DNA of 64,000 bases. Source: Pseudomonas saudiphocaensis (GTDB lineage Bacteria; Pseudomonadota; Gammaproteobacteria; Pseudomonadales; Pseudomonadaceae). How positions within the stretch are numbered: position 1 is the first letter of the stretch; the number at the start of each line of letters is the position of its first letter. The notes beneath the pieces were generated by a model, which worked only from the letters and a program-made list of their open reading frames with translations, made no database searches and was not told the origin of the DNA. Location: contig NZ_CCSF01000001.1 in the NCBI RefSeq assembly GCF_000756775.1, positions 1,860,001-1,924,000 on the forward strand. The letters run 5' to 3'. Shown here one piece after another: positions 27,947 through 38,433 of this stretch. A program made the position numbers and the translations under genes.

Positions 27947-28351
27947 CTACAGCACCTGCCCCGGCACGCGATAGAGCGTGATGGTCATCAGGCTGCCAAA
28001 CACCAGCAGCAGGCAGGCCACGCCGCCCAGCCCAGACAGCGAGCCCAGTGCCGCCAGCCAGGCCGGCACCGCGGCCCAGTACAGGCCGATCACCTGCGCC
28101 CGCTGCAAAGCGGCCCAGCGTTCGCGCTCGCCGGCCGGGTCGCGCTCCTGCAGGGCAAAGAGCGCGCGCTTGAATGACGAGAACGCCTTCAGGCTTGGGA
28201 ACAGGGCGAACAGGCCGGTGATAAAGATCGCGATGGGCGGCAACCCGAGGTTGAAGTCGATGGGGCCCAGCAGGACCCAGGGCAGCAGGCAGAGCGCCAT
28301 CCAGAACCACCAGAGCCGGTTCAGTCGAGTCCTTTCTTCCGTACGCGTCAT
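27947..28351 (-). CDS. Small membrane protein of unknown function
   Basis: A 134-residue protein with three to four hydrophobic segments (about residues 14-27, 34-52, 88-105 and 108-128). I do not recognise a named family. The ATG overlaps the ribA stop by four bases, so it is translated with ribA. A conserved neighbour of ribA in pseudomonads is plausible, but a role in flavin metabolism cannot be shown from the sequence. Confidence 0.7.
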   Translation of the reverse strand: MTRTEERTRLNRLWWFWMALCLLPWVLLGPIDFNLGLPPIAIFITGLFALFPSLKAFSSFKRALFALQERDPAGERERWAALQRAQVIGLYWAAVPAWLAALGSLSGLGGVACLLLVFGSLMTITLYRVPGQVL

Positions 28352-28965
28352 GATTGCTCAGCTTCGCCCTGGTGAATTTCGCCTAGCAGATGACCGAGCT
28401 TGCCGGCCTTGGTGGCGAGGTATTTACGGTTGTGTGGGTTATGCGCGATCTGCAGCGGCTTGCGCTCGGCGATGCGGATGCCGAAACCCTGCAGCGCCTT
28501 GACCTTGCGCGGATTGTTGGTCATCAGCTTGATTTCGGATATGCCCAGATGGTCTAGCATCGGCAGGCAGATCGCGTAGTCGCGCATGTCCGGGGCGAAA
28601 CCCAGGCGCTCGTTGGCTTCGACAGTATCGGCGCCCTGATCCTGCAGTTCGTAGGCGCGAATCTTGTTCAGCAGGCCGATACCACGACCTTCCTGACGCA
28701 AATACAGCAGCGCACCACGCCCCTCGTCGGCAATGGCCTTCAACGCCGCTTCCAGCTGGAAGCCGCAGTCACAGCGCAAGCTGAACAGGGCATCGCCGGT
28801 GAGACATTCCGAATGCAGGCGGCCCAGCACAGGCTGGCCGTCAGCGACGTCGCCCATGGTCAGAACGACATGCTCCTTGCCGGTCTCCTGATCGAGAAAG
28901 CCATGCATGGTGAACACGCCAAACGGCGTCGGCAATTGGGAAGCGGCGACGAACACGACAGACAC
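28348..28965 (-). CDS. ribA: GTP cyclohydrolase II
   Basis: A 205-residue enzyme that opens the imidazole ring of GTP, the first step of riboflavin synthesis. The zinc ligands [15 protein letters not shown] are present near residues 53-67, followed by [23 protein letters not shown] in two parts, and the family end [14 protein letters not shown] in variant form. The start is a GTG at 28965 giving MSVVFVAAS, eight bases after a GGAG; the frame upstream to 29082 has no family similarity. This complete RibA matters because the RibBA protein at 46374 has a degenerate cyclohydrolase half. Confidence 0.95.
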   Translation of the reverse strand: MSVVFVAASQLPTPFGVFTMHGFLDQETGKEHVVLTMGDVADGQPVLGRLHSECLTGDALFSLRCDCGFQLEAALKAIADEGRGALLYLRQEGRGIGLLNKIRAYELQDQGADTVEANERLGFAPDMRDYAICLPMLDHLGISEIKLMTNNPRKVKALQGFGIRIAERKPLQIAHNPHNRKYLATKAGKLGHLLGEIHQGEAEQS

Positions 28966-29083
28966 CGGAGAAACTCCAGAAGCGAAAAGGCGACATTGTA
29001 ACAGCAGCACACATAAAGCTGGCGCAGAAGGGTGCCGCTTTTCATCCACCTCAAGTCCAACCCACAAGTTGTATGGGCACATT

Positions 29084-29347
29084 TGTGGGAACGGGCCATG
29101 CCCGTGAAGGGCTTGTGCTCAGGTGCGAGTCCGTTCGCGAGCGTGGCTCGCTCCTACAGGGCGGGTCACTGCCCCTTATGTGGGAACGGGCCATGCCCGT
29201 GAAGGGCTTGTGCTCAGGTGCGGGTCCGTTCGAGCGTGGCTCACTCCTACAGGGCGGGTCACTGCCCCTTATGTGGGAACGGGCCATGCCCGTGAAGGGC
29301 TTGTGCTCAGGTGCGGGTCCGTTCGCGAGCGCGGCTCGCTCCTACCG
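29084..29347. repeat. Three-copy tandem repeat of a REP-containing unit
   Basis: Units begin at 29084, 29179 and 29272 (periods 95 and 93), each starting TGTGGGAACGGGCCATGCCCG, passing GAAGGGCTTGTGCTCAGGTGCG and ending with a second palindrome (GAGCGYGGCTCRCTCCTAC). Copies differ by a few bases and a 2-bp deletion. The array lies between ribA and norD. Confidence 0.85.
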
Positions 29348-29362
29348 GTGGCAGGTAAAACC

Positions 29363-31207
29363 TCAGCGCTGCGTCAGCTGCTTGTACAGTTGCGGCAGGC
29401 GGAACGGGAGTTGCTGCGGCTCCTTGATCAGGGTGTAGCCATTGGCGCCGAACATGTAGGGCAAGTAGTCGCCGGCCTCGCTGTCGATGGTGATGCAGAA
29501 CGGCACCAGCCCCTGACGGCGGGCTTCGAGCACCGCCTCGCGGGTATCTTCGACGCCGTAGCGGCCCTCGTAGATATCCAGATCATTGGGCTTGCCGTCA
29601 GTTACCAGCAACAGCAGCTTACGCCGCTGCGGGCATTTGCCGAGCAGCTCGGTGGCCTGGCGTATCGCCGCCCCCATGCGGGTGTAGAAGCCGGGCTTGA
29701 GCGCCTGGATCCGCCCGCGGGTTTCGTCGCCGTAGGGCTGGCGGAACCGCTTGAGCTCCTGCATTCGCACCTGGTGGCGGCGCAACGAGGAGAAGCCGTA
29801 CAGCGCGAATTCATCACCCACCGCCGACAGCGCCTCGCCGAACAGCAGCAGGCTGTCGGTAATCACGTCGATGACCCGGTGTTCGTTGTCCAGATGCGCG
29901 TCGGTGGACATCGACAGGTCGGCCAGCAACAGGCAGGCCAGGTCGCGACGGCTCTGGCGCTGCTCCATAAACAGGCCACGCTCGGCACACTGGCCATGCT
30001 GGCGCTCGACGTGAAAATCCAGCCAGGCCTGCATGTCCAGCTCGGAACCCTGCGGCTGGCCGCGAAACCATTGCGGGTCGTTGCGCAGGTGCTCGAACTG
30101 GCGGCGCAGCTTGCGCGCCAGCGGGCTCAGGCGCAGCGGCAAGCCCTGCGGCTCGGAACCACGTGGCAGCATCATCTGCAGGTTGACGAAGTTTTCCTGC
30201 AGGGATTGTTTGCGATAGTCCCACTCCGGCAGCTTGATGCCCTCGCCCAGGGGAATATCGTCGAAGTCGGCCGGCGGCAGGTCCAGGTGCAGCTTCAGCC
30301 CACCACCCTTGCGCATGCGCTGGCGCGACATGGCGATCTCGTCGAGGTCTTCGGCCACGCGCGAGGCGTCCTCGTTTTCGCTGTCATCGCTCTGGCGATC
30401 CAGCTCGACGTGCTCGGTCCAGCTGAACAGATTCTCCAGGCGGAACAGCATCAGCCCGCCCTTGCCGGAGTTTTCCTCGACGCGCTTGGCGCGTTTGCGC
30501 AGGCCCTTCTGTTCGGATGGCGGCGCTTGCAGGTTGTTGTCCGGGTCCTCGTCGGCCAGTTCGGTAGCCTGCGGCACGCCAAGGTTTTCCGCCGGGTACA
30601 GCCACATCGGCAGCGGCCAGGGGGCAATTTCGCTGCGCGGAAATTGATCGACGCTGCCCGGCTCGCGCAGTGCCTGGCGTAGTGCCCGCTCCAGCGCACC
30701 TTCGGCCTTGGGCAGAGAATCCGGATCGGGACGCAGCAGCAGATGCGCCTCCACCAGCCGCTCATAGCGCGAGCGCATTGCCGGATACTGTTGAAGCAGT
30801 GCCTGGGTCCAGCGCTGGTTATCACGTGCCCAGTGCCGCATCTCGCCCGCCTGCGCCGCGAGCAGCGCCAGCCAACGATACAAATCCTGGTTAAGTTCGA
30901 CCTCGGGAAACACCGCAAGACTTTGCGGCAGACGGAGATTGCTGGCATCGCACCAGGCCACCGGCAACTGCTTGCAGGTCCCGGCGACCTGTTGCAGCAG
31001 GTTGCGGCGCAGCATCAGATCCCGCGCATTAGCCGCCTCGACGCCGACGCCACTGGCACCCCCCATGGCCCGAAACAGCACCGACAGCGGGCGGCGCATG
31101 CTTTCGAGCTCGACGCGGGCCTCGGGAAAGTCCGGGCTGGCGCGGCGGGTGATGAAGCGGTGCCAGACACTACCGACCCACTCTTCGACTTCGATCGCAA
31201 AAGCCAT
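29363..31207 (-). CDS. norD: Nitric oxide reductase activation protein NorD
   Basis: A cytoplasmic protein of 614 residues with a C-terminal von Willebrand A domain from about residue 425. The MIDAS-type DLSMSTDAHL replaces the usual DxSxS, and LLLLVTDGKPNDLDIYEG follows. NorD works with the MoxR ATPase NirQ/NorQ to assemble or activate the NorCB reductase. The ATG at 31207 is chosen because the segment beyond it to 31252 is unlike the family. It follows norB by 90 bases on the same strand, as in other pseudomonads. Confidence 0.9.
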   Translation of the reverse strand: MAFAIEVEEWVGSVWHRFITRRASPDFPEARVELESMRRPLSVLFRAMGGASGVGVEAANARDLMLRRNLLQQVAGTCKQLPVAWCDASNLRLPQSLAVFPEVELNQDLYRWLALLAAQAGEMRHWARDNQRWTQALLQQYPAMRSRYERLVEAHLLLRPDPDSLPKAEGALERALRQALREPGSVDQFPRSEIAPWPLPMWLYPAENLGVPQATELADEDPDNNLQAPPSEQKGLRKRAKRVEENSGKGGLMLFRLENLFSWTEHVELDRQSDDSENEDASRVAEDLDEIAMSRQRMRKGGGLKLHLDLPPADFDDIPLGEGIKLPEWDYRKQSLQENFVNLQMMLPRGSEPQGLPLRLSPLARKLRRQFEHLRNDPQWFRGQPQGSELDMQAWLDFHVERQHGQCAERGLFMEQRQSRRDLACLLLADLSMSTDAHLDNEHRVIDVITDSLLLFGEALSAVGDEFALYGFSSLRRHQVRMQELKRFRQPYGDETRGRIQALKPGFYTRMGAAIRQATELLGKCPQRRKLLLLVTDGKPNDLDIYEGRYGVEDTREAVLEARRQGLVPFCITIDSEAGDYLPYMFGANGYTLIKEPQQLPFRLPQLYKQLTQR

Positions 31208-31297
31208 GGCATTCCCCTCAGTACAGGTCAAAGCAGCTACTTCAAACAGCAACGGCCCGCTAGGTCAGCCGGGCCGTCACATCACATCACCAGCGAC

Positions 31298-32731
<1,434 letters not shown>

Positions 32732-33172
32732 TCAACCCTCCTTGTTTGGCGGCCAGTTGTTGGTATCGATCTTCGAAGTCCATTTGAGGAACTCCGCCAG
32801 ATCGTCCACTTCCTGCTCGCTCAGGTTGAACTGCGGCATGGCCCGGCGTCCTGGTACGCCCAGAGGCTGAGCCTTCATCCAGGCAGCCAGGAAGGGCTTG
32901 AAGGCCGCATCCTCACCACGACGAACGAAGACGTTGCCCAGCTCCGGCGCGAAGTAGGCGCCTTCACCAAGCAGGCTGTGACAGCCAATGCAGTTGTTGT
33001 TTTCCCAGACTTCCTTGCCGCGCACTACCGCCTCGGTCAACTCCGACGCGTTGGTACGCTCTGGGAAAGTCTGCTCTGTGTGATAGGTCAGACCTAGGAA
33101 TACCAGGAAGAAGAAGATGCTTCCCCCGAAGTAGATATTCCTGGCCATCCCCTTGGTGAAGGTCTCGGACAT
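32732..33172 (-). CDS. norC: Nitric oxide reductase subunit C (membrane cytochrome c)
   Basis: A 146-residue cytochrome c anchored by an N-terminal helix (about residues 12-32). The heme motif NCIGCHS lies near residue 60-66, and the axial methionine is likely in RAMPQFNLS near 110. It passes electrons from periplasmic cytochrome c551 or azurin to NorB. The promoter region contains a perfect FNR/DNR box at 33231-33244. Confidence 0.97.
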   Translation of the reverse strand: MSETFTKGMARNIYFGGSIFFFLVFLGLTYHTEQTFPERTNASELTEAVVRGKEVWENNNCIGCHSLLGEGAYFAPELGNVFVRRGEDAAFKPFLAAWMKAQPLGVPGRRAMPQFNLSEQEVDDLAEFLKWTSKIDTNNWPPNKEG

Positions 33173-33230
33173 GGTCGCCTCCTCATGGCTTGGCGTCGCC
33201 AGTTTAAAAAGGCAGCTATCTAAATCTGCT

Positions 33231-33244
33231 TGATGCCAATCAAG
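33231..33244. promoter_or_regulatory. FNR/DNR-type box upstream of norC
   Basis: TTGAT-GCCA-ATCAA is a perfect match to the FNR/DNR consensus, centred about 65 bases before the norC start. It implies anaerobic, NO-responsive activation of norCBD. Confidence 0.88.
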
Positions 33245-33368
33245 AACATCCGATCAAAGAGCTCAGGTATTAAAGAAGGCAGGCGACAGCTTCGCGCAGG
33301 GTGCTTTTCTTTGAATGGAATCGGAGAAACGGAGGGGGAAAAGGCTGTCGAGCGGAGGAGAAAATCTT

Positions 33369-33504
33369 TCGTAGGAACGTGCCATGCCCGTGAAGGAAAC
33401 CCTACCCTGGGTGCAGTGCTTGTTCGTGGGCATGGCCCACTCCTACGCGAGCCAGACCGTAGCCGATAGCTCCGTAGTCTGGTTTAGCCGAAGGCGTAGT
33501 CTGG
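33369..33504. repeat. REP pair and a TAGCCGAAGGCGTA repeat between norC and norF
   Basis: Two facing palindromic units (GGAACGTGCCATGCCCGTG at about 33374 and GTGGGCATGGCCCACTCCTACG at 33427) form a REP pair. They are followed by TTAGCCGAAGGCGTAGTCTGG at 33484-33504, a motif repeated near 35378 and 41064. Nothing else was seen in the 422-base gap apart from the DNR box. Confidence 0.65.
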
Positions 33505-33594
33505 ATTTCGAGCAGAACCTGACGGTGGCGGGGGTATCGGCAAATGTGAGGTTTCGGCGACGGATGCGCCTGCAGCGATTCCGTCCTGCGAAGC

Positions 33595-33846
33595 TCAAAG
33601 CAGCATCGCCACCAGGATGCCGCCCGCCATTACCACCGGCCAGGTAGCCAGCAGCAGGCGCCACTGGAGCGGCGCATGGCGTAGCTCCATAAAGCCGTCG
33701 GAGATCAGCCAGGCCTTGACCAGGGCCACCACCAGTACGCAAGCAGCCAGCAGCAAAGTCGAGCCCGAGCTGCCGAGGATAACGGTGGCGACGGAGAGGA
33801 CGGCAAGCCCGAACCAGCAGCCGATCAGCACTTTCGAAGCGGACAT
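33595..33846 (-). CDS. norF: NorF/NirP-type small membrane protein (COX subunit IV-like)
   Basis: An 83-residue protein with three hydrophobic helices (about residues 6-22, 26-43 and 63-82). The SxxSTLLLAACVLVVALVKAWLI pattern in two parts belongs to prokaryotic cytochrome c oxidase subunit IV-like proteins. In denitrifiers the gene follows norE (nirO) and is called norF or nirP; it supports full NO reductase activity. The ATG at 33846 gives the family N terminus and lies 10 bases after norE. Confidence 0.78.
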   Translation of the reverse strand: MSASKVLIGCWFGLAVLSVATVILGSSGSTLLLAACVLVVALVKAWLISDGFMELRHAPLQWRLLLATWPVVMAGGILVAMLL

Positions 33847-33856
33847 CGCAACCTCA

Positions 33857-34453
33857 TCAGTTGAGGACATAAACCAGCGGAAACAGCAGCACCCAGACCA
33901 TATCGACCATGTGCCAATAGAGCACTCCGGACTCCATCCCCGCGTGATTCTGCGCGCTGTAGGCACGACGCCGGCAGCGATCGGCCATCCAGCCGAGAAT
34001 CACCATGCCCAGCAGCACGTGCAGAAAATGAAAGCCGGTGAGAATCCAGTACAGGGTGAAAAAGGTATTGTGCTCCAGACCCAGCCCGAGGCTGGCCAGG
34101 TGGCCGTACTCATCGAGTTTGAGCACCACATAGACACATGACGTCAGCAGCGCCGCCAGCAACAGCCAGGCAGCACGGCGTGACTGCCCCATGCGAACCT
34201 GTTCCACCGCCAGCGCGGCAAACAGGCCGGACGTCAGCAGGCTGAGCGTCAGCGCCAGGCCGGTCGAGCTGTCGAGCGCGGCTCGGCTCTGGGCAAACAT
34301 CTCGGGATGAAGCATCTGGGTGATGGCGAAGGCCAGGATCAGGATGGCGAAGCACGACAGCTCGACCAGGATAAAGAACCACATCGCCAGGTCGCCCGGT
34401 AGACGACGGCTCGCTCCGGCAGCGGTATCAGGCAAAGTGGACATCGACGACAT
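33857..34453 (-). CDS. norE: NorE/NirO, cytochrome c oxidase subunit III-like protein
   Basis: A 198-residue membrane protein with five hydrophobic helices and the subunit III segments GDLAMWFFILVELSCFAIL near residue 20, YWILTGFHFLHVLLGM near 133 and YWHMVDMVWVLLFPLVY near 178. It lacks the first two helices of oxidase subunit III, as NorE proteins do. It is encoded with nirQ in P. stutzeri (nirQOP) and is linked to NorCB function. Its start overlaps the nirQ stop by 26 bases; a second ATG at 34444 is possible. Confidence 0.86.
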   Translation of the reverse strand: MSSMSTLPDTAAGASRRLPGDLAMWFFILVELSCFAILILAFAITQMLHPEMFAQSRAALDSSTGLALTLSLLTSGLFAALAVEQVRMGQSRRAAWLLLAALLTSCVYVVLKLDEYGHLASLGLGLEHNTFFTLYWILTGFHFLHVLLGMVILGWMADRCRRRAYSAQNHAGMESGVLYWHMVDMVWVLLFPLVYVLN

Positions 34454-35234
34454 CCATCAACGCGGCGACGGTCTGTGCATCATCCGACAGCGGCTCGGCA
34501 AGACACGCCATGCAGGCTTCGCGCGGACTCATGCCGGAGCGGATCATGCGTGCGGCAAAGATCAGCAGACGCGTCGAGGCGACTTCCTCCAGATCATGCT
34601 GCTCCAGCCGGCGCAACGCCTGGCCCAGCTTGACGACCTGCCCTGCCAGCTCGGCATCCACCTGCGCCTCGTTGGCGACGATGCGCACCTCCTCGGCAGG
34701 CGCAGGATAATCGAAACGCATGGCTACGAAGCGCTGACGGGTGCTGGGCTTCATGCCTTTGAGCAGGTTCTGGTAGCCGGGGTTGTAGCTGACCACCAAC
34801 ATAAAGCCCGGCGGCGCCTTGAGCGCTTCGCCGGTGCGCTCGATGAACAGCTCGCGACGGTCATCGGCCAGCGGGTGCAGCACCACTGCGGTGTCCTGCC
34901 GTGCCTCGACCACCTCGTCGAGATAGCAGATACCGCCCTCACGCACTGCGCGGGTAAGTGGGCCGTCCTGCCACCAGGTGCCCTGGGAGCCGATCAGATG
35001 GCGCCCCACCAGGTCGGCAGCGGACAGGTCATCGTGGCAAGCCACGGTGTACAGCGGCAGGTTCAGGCGATGCGCCATGTGCTGGACGAAACGGGTCTTG
35101 CCGCACCCGGTTGGCCCTTTGATCAGCACCGGCATGCCATGCCGCCAGGCCTGTTCGAACAGCACCTCTTCGTTGCCCAGCGCCTGGTAGAACGGCGCAT
35201 CGTTCAGACCGACAAGGCTCTCGGGCGCATTCAT
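34428..35234 (-). CDS. nirQ: NirQ/NorQ, MoxR-family AAA ATPase
   Basis: A 268-residue AAA+ ATPase with Walker A GPTGCGKT at residues 40-47, Walker B GGICYLDEV near 98 and the MoxR-type VSYNPGYQNLLKGMKPSTRQRF. Together with NorD it activates NO reductase. ATG 35234 gives MNAPESLVG, the family start; the frame beyond it to 35279 is not conserved. It heads nirQ-nirO-nirP, divergent from cytochrome c551, with an FNR/DNR-like box at 35326-35339. Confidence 0.93.
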   Translation of the reverse strand: MNAPESLVGLNDAPFYQALGNEEVLFEQAWRHGMPVLIKGPTGCGKTRFVQHMAHRLNLPLYTVACHDDLSAADLVGRHLIGSQGTWWQDGPLTRAVREGGICYLDEVVEARQDTAVVLHPLADDRRELFIERTGEALKAPPGFMLVVSYNPGYQNLLKGMKPSTRQRFVAMRFDYPAPAEEVRIVANEAQVDAELAGQVVKLGQALRRLEQHDLEEVASTRLLIFAARMIRSGMSPREACMACLAEPLSDDAQTVAALMDVVDVHFA

Positions 35235-35325
35235 TGGCAATACCTCACTGCGACGGTTGGTTAATTCAGTCGCAGCCAAAGTACCCGCCTCCGTCTCATC
35301 GCCTCAAGCGGCCTGCCGGCAAAGC

Positions 35326-35339
35326 TTGATTACGGTCAA
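35326..35339. promoter_or_regulatory. FNR/DNR-like box upstream of nirQ
   Basis: TTGAT-TACG-GTCAA has one mismatch from TTGAT-N4-ATCAA and lies about 98 bases before nirQ. The remaining 220 bases up to the next box hold a TAGCCGAAGGCGT motif (about 35378) but no gene. Confidence 0.7.
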
Positions 35340-35558
35340 GCAGCGGTATGGATGGCGCCGAAACCCGTCGCCTGGGGTAGCCGAAGGCGTCTCCTGCACA
35401 CGAGATCAGTAAAGCAGCCTGCCTGCCGATAAAACCCTAGCCCTGACTGGCGAAAAGCCCCGTTGCGGCTGTCAAAGCACACAGAGCACCGCCCTCGAAG
35501 CCCGCGCCTAAGGCGGCATAGGGTCGCGGATGACGCCGCAAACGAGACGATGTTCTGG

Positions 35559-35572
35559 TTGATTGCAGTCAA
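35559..35572. promoter_or_regulatory. FNR/DNR-like box upstream of the cytochrome c551 gene
   Basis: TTGAT-TGCA-GTCAA, one mismatch from consensus, lies about 200 bases before the c551 start. The distance allows a long leader; the 538-base gap shows no other gene. Confidence 0.65.
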
Positions 35573-35772
35573 GGACCCAGGCCTGCGAGTACCGCATTCT
35601 CACGGCGTGGCTGTGGTCCGGAGCTGTACCGTTGATGCATCGCCCGCAACCATGATCGGGGACAAAAGGTTGCTTCGCTCAGCCGGTAAACTTAACGTGC
35701 ATGTTCCGGCACGCCCTGTCGGAAATCCTGGTGGCGGGCCCAACCCCAAAAATTAGCCTTGAGGAAGTACCC

Positions 35773-36087
35773 ATGAAGAAAATTCTAATCCCACTGCTGG
35801 CAATGGGTGGCGCTCTGGTTCTGCAGCCAGCTGTGGCTCAGGACGGCGAAGCGCTGTTCAAGAGCAAACCTTGCGCAGCCTGCCATAGCCTGGACGCTAA
35901 GCTGGTCGGCCCTGCGCTGAAAGAGGTTGCTGCCAAATATGCTGGCCAAGACGGGGCTGCTGACCTGCTCGCCGGTCACATCAAGAATGGCAGCCAGGGC
36001 GTATGGGGTCCGATCCCCATGCCACCAAACGCCGTTACCGAAGAAGAAGCCAAGACACTCGCCGAGTGGGTTCTGAGCCTCAAGTAA
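35773..36087 (+). CDS. nirM: Cytochrome c551 (NirM-like)
   Basis: A 104-residue precursor with a 22-residue signal peptide ending PAVA before QDGEALF. The heme motif CAACH is at residues 34-38, and the axial methionine lies in GPIPMPPN. The mature sequence is close to what I recall for P. stutzeri c551. It carries electrons in the periplasm to nitrite reductase NirS and to NorC. In P. aeruginosa the matching gene follows nirS, but no nirS lies here. The gene is divergent from nirQ and preceded by a DNR-like box. Confidence 0.93.
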   Translation: MKKILIPLLAMGGALVLQPAVAQDGEALFKSKPCAACHSLDAKLVGPALKEVAAKYAGQDGAADLLAGHIKNGSQGVWGPIPMPPNAVTEEEAKTLAEWVLSLK

Positions 36088-36095
36088 TACCCTGA

Positions 36096-36146
36096 GAGGG
36101 CATCAGGAAAGTGTCCCGCCACGCAGTGTCATGCCTGATGCCCCTC
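36096..36146. terminator. Inverted repeat downstream of c551, possible bidirectional terminator
   Basis: GAGGGCATCAGG (36096-36107) faces CCTGATGCCCCTC (36134-36146) around a 26-base centre. There is no T-run. It lies between the convergent c551 and pilD genes. Confidence 0.45.
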
Positions 36147-36183
36147 GCTCCCGCCCCTACCTCACCTCTTTAGCCTCGCGCCT

Positions 36184-37050
36184 TCAGAACCGGGCAAACT
36201 GCAGATAACTGGCAGTGAGCTGCTCGCCCCAGAGCAACGCAATCCAGCCGGCAATCGCCAGATAGGGGCCAAAGGGAATAGGCGTACTGCTCTCCGCTTT
36301 CTGCATGCGCAGCATGATGGTTCCCAGCACCGCGCCGACCACAGAAGACAGCAATATGGTCAGCGGAAGCACCTGCCAACCGCCCCAGGCGCCCAGCATG
36401 GCCAGTAACTTGAAGTCTCCATAACCCATGCCTTCCTTGCCGGTCACCAGCTTGAACAACCAGTACACCGACCACAGGCTGAGATAGCCCGCCACAGCCC
36501 CCCATAGCGCGTCTTCCAGCGAAGCGAACAGGCTGAAACTGTTAACGATCAGCCCCAGCCATAGCAGCGGCAGCACCAGCGAGTCCGGCAGCAGCTGGTG
36601 ATCGACATCGATCATGCTCATCGCCAGCAACCCCCAGGTCAGCAGCAACATCGCTCCTGCCTGCCAGGTGAATCCAAAATGCCAGGCGATATATCCCGAG
36701 AGCACTCCACACGCCAGCTCCACTAGCGGATAGCGCTTGCTGATCGGCGCCTTGCATGCCGAGCACTTGCCACGCAGCGCCAGCCAGCTAGCCAGCGGAA
36801 CGTTCTCCCAGGCTCGAATCCGATGATTGCAATGCGGGCATCGAGAGTGCGGTAAAAGCAGATTGAACGGCGCTCCATTCGAGTCGACCGGCAACTCCAG
36901 GAACTCCCGCGCCTGTGCACGCCACTGCCGCTGCATCATGACCGGCAAACGGTAAATAAGGACGTTAAGAAAGCTGCCCACCAGCAACCCCAGCACCAGC
37001 ACACACAAAACAAAGGCCAGCGTATTGCTGGCCAGAAACTCAAATATCAT
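36184..37050 (-). CDS. pilD: Prepilin leader peptidase / N-methyltransferase
   Basis: A 288-residue inner-membrane enzyme. The cytoplasmic N-terminal domain has two CxxC pairs (CPHCNHR and CSACK). The catalytic aspartates of the type IV prepilin peptidases lie in SMIDVDHQLLPD and in GMGYGDFKLLAMLG. It cleaves PilA after glycine and methylates the new phenylalanine. The ATG at 37050 gives the family start; the frame to 37095 is not conserved. It ends the pilB-pilC-pilD run. Confidence 0.95.
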   Translation of the reverse strand: MIFEFLASNTLAFVLCVLVLGLLVGSFLNVLIYRLPVMMQRQWRAQAREFLELPVDSNGAPFNLLLPHSRCPHCNHRIRAWENVPLASWLALRGKCSACKAPISKRYPLVELACGVLSGYIAWHFGFTWQAGAMLLLTWGLLAMSMIDVDHQLLPDSLVLPLLWLGLIVNSFSLFASLEDALWGAVAGYLSLWSVYWLFKLVTGKEGMGYGDFKLLAMLGAWGGWQVLPLTILLSSVVGAVLGTIMLRMQKAESSTPIPFGPYLAIAGWIALLWGEQLTASYLQFARF

Positions 37051-37157
37051 TTTTTGGCAGACCATTGAAATGGTTATGCGCCGGTTGTCTGTCACGCATA
37101 CCGGAGCTGTAAGTCTTCGTCTGTGGCAGCGGCTTTAGCCACCACGCTTTGCCTGGT

Positions 37158-37187
37158 CCCGTGTTCGCGGGCATGGCCCGCTCCTAC
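37158..37187. repeat. Single REP element between pilC and pilD
   Basis: GTTCGCGGGCATGGCCCGCTCCTACGG-like palindrome, the same family as the arrays at 29084 and 55831. It lies in the 163-base gap between pilC and pilD. Confidence 0.7.
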
Positions 37188-37213
37188 GGAAATACCAATA
37201 AACCGCCCTACGC

Positions 37214-38431
37214 TTAAACCACGGCGCCCAGCTGGAAAATCGGCAGATACATCGCAATGATCAGTCCGCCCACCAGCACACCAAGGACGGCCATGATCAT
37301 CGGCTCCATCAGCGCGGTAAGCCCATCGACCATATTGTCCACTTCTTCCTCATAGAAGGTCGCCACCTTGGCCAGCATCTCATCCAGCGAACCGGATTCC
37401 TCGCCGATCGCTGTCATTTGCACCGCCATGCTCGGGAAGGTTCCGGTGGTGCGCATCGAGAAGTTCAGTTGCATACCGCTGGAAACATCGCTTTTGACCT
37501 TCGCCGTAGCATTGCGAAACACCACGTTGCCCGTGGCGCCTGCCACCGAGTCCAGCGCATCCACCAGCGGCACGCCCGCCGCGAATGTGGTCGAAAGCGT
37601 CCGGGCGAAACGCGCCACCGAAGACTTGTACAGAATGTCGCCCACCACCGGCACTTTCAGCATCAGCCGGTCAAACCAGTTGCGAAACTTCTGCGAGCGG
37701 CTGTGTGCCTGCTTGAAGGCATAAGCTGCGCCAATCATTCCGACCAGCACGATATACCACCATTCCTGCAGCAGTTCGGAAAGGCCGATCACCATCAGCG
37801 TGAAGGCCGGCAGTTCCGCGCCGAAGTTGGCAAAAACTTCCTGGAACTGCGGCACCACCTTGATCAGCAGAATGGCCGAAACGATCACGGCCACGGCAAT
37901 GACCGCAATCGGGTAGTTCATCGCCTTCTTGATCTTGGCCTTGAGCTGCTCGGTTTTCTCCTTGTATGTCGCAACCCGGTCGAGCAACGTTTCCAGCGAA
38001 CCGGACTGCTCCCCCGAATCCACCAGGTTGCAGTACAGCTCATCGAAATATTGCGGTTTCTTGCGCAGCGACGTTGCAAAGCTGTTGCCCGCAGCCACTT
38101 CCTGCTTGAGGTCGTCCACCAGCTTGCGCATGTTGGGGTTATCGAATCCTTCAGCAATGATGTCGAACGACTGCAACAGCGGCACACCAGCTTTCATCAT
38201 GGTGGCCATCTGCCGGGTAAACAGCGCAATGTCCATGGGCTTGATCTTCTTGCCCGCGCTGAACAACGAAATCGACTTCTTGCGAACCTTCTGTGGGTTG
38301 ATGCCCTGTTTGCGCAGTTGCGCCTTGACCAGTGCCGGGCTGACGCCGCTCAGTTCACCCTTGACCTTCGCGCCTTGCCGGTCGAGGCCTTCCCAGATGA
38401 ACACACTGTTTTTGATCGCTTTCTGCGCCAT
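37214..38431 (-). CDS. pilC: Type IV pilus inner-membrane platform protein
   Basis: A 405-residue protein with the two GspF domains (about residues 70-195 and 275-395) and three hydrophobic segments. Typical blocks are FTRQMATMMKAGVPLLQS near 68, GEQSGSLETLLDRVA near 145, and their second-domain counterparts FARTLSTTFAAGVPLVDAL and GEESGSLDEMLAKVA. It anchors the assembly ATPase PilB and helps extract pilins from the membrane. It follows pilB by two bases. Confidence 0.96.
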   Translation of the reverse strand: MAQKAIKNSVFIWEGLDRQGAKVKGELSGVSPALVKAQLRKQGINPQKVRKKSISLFSAGKKIKPMDIALFTRQMATMMKAGVPLLQSFDIIAEGFDNPNMRKLVDDLKQEVAAGNSFATSLRKKPQYFDELYCNLVDSGEQSGSLETLLDRVATYKEKTEQLKAKIKKAMNYPIAVIAVAVIVSAILLIKVVPQFQEVFANFGAELPAFTLMVIGLSELLQEWWYIVLVGMIGAAYAFKQAHSRSQKFRNWFDRLMLKVPVVGDILYKSSVARFARTLSTTFAAGVPLVDALDSVAGATGNVVFRNATAKVKSDVSSGMQLNFSMRTTGTFPSMAVQMTAIGEESGSLDEMLAKVATFYEEEVDNMVDGLTALMEPMIMAVLGVLVGGLIIAMYLPIFQLGAVV

Positions 38432-38433
38432 GG

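Noticed and set aside
29123-30682. A 519-codon plus-strand frame through the REP array into norD
   Set aside because: Its first part translates the tandem repeat and the rest is antisense to norD.
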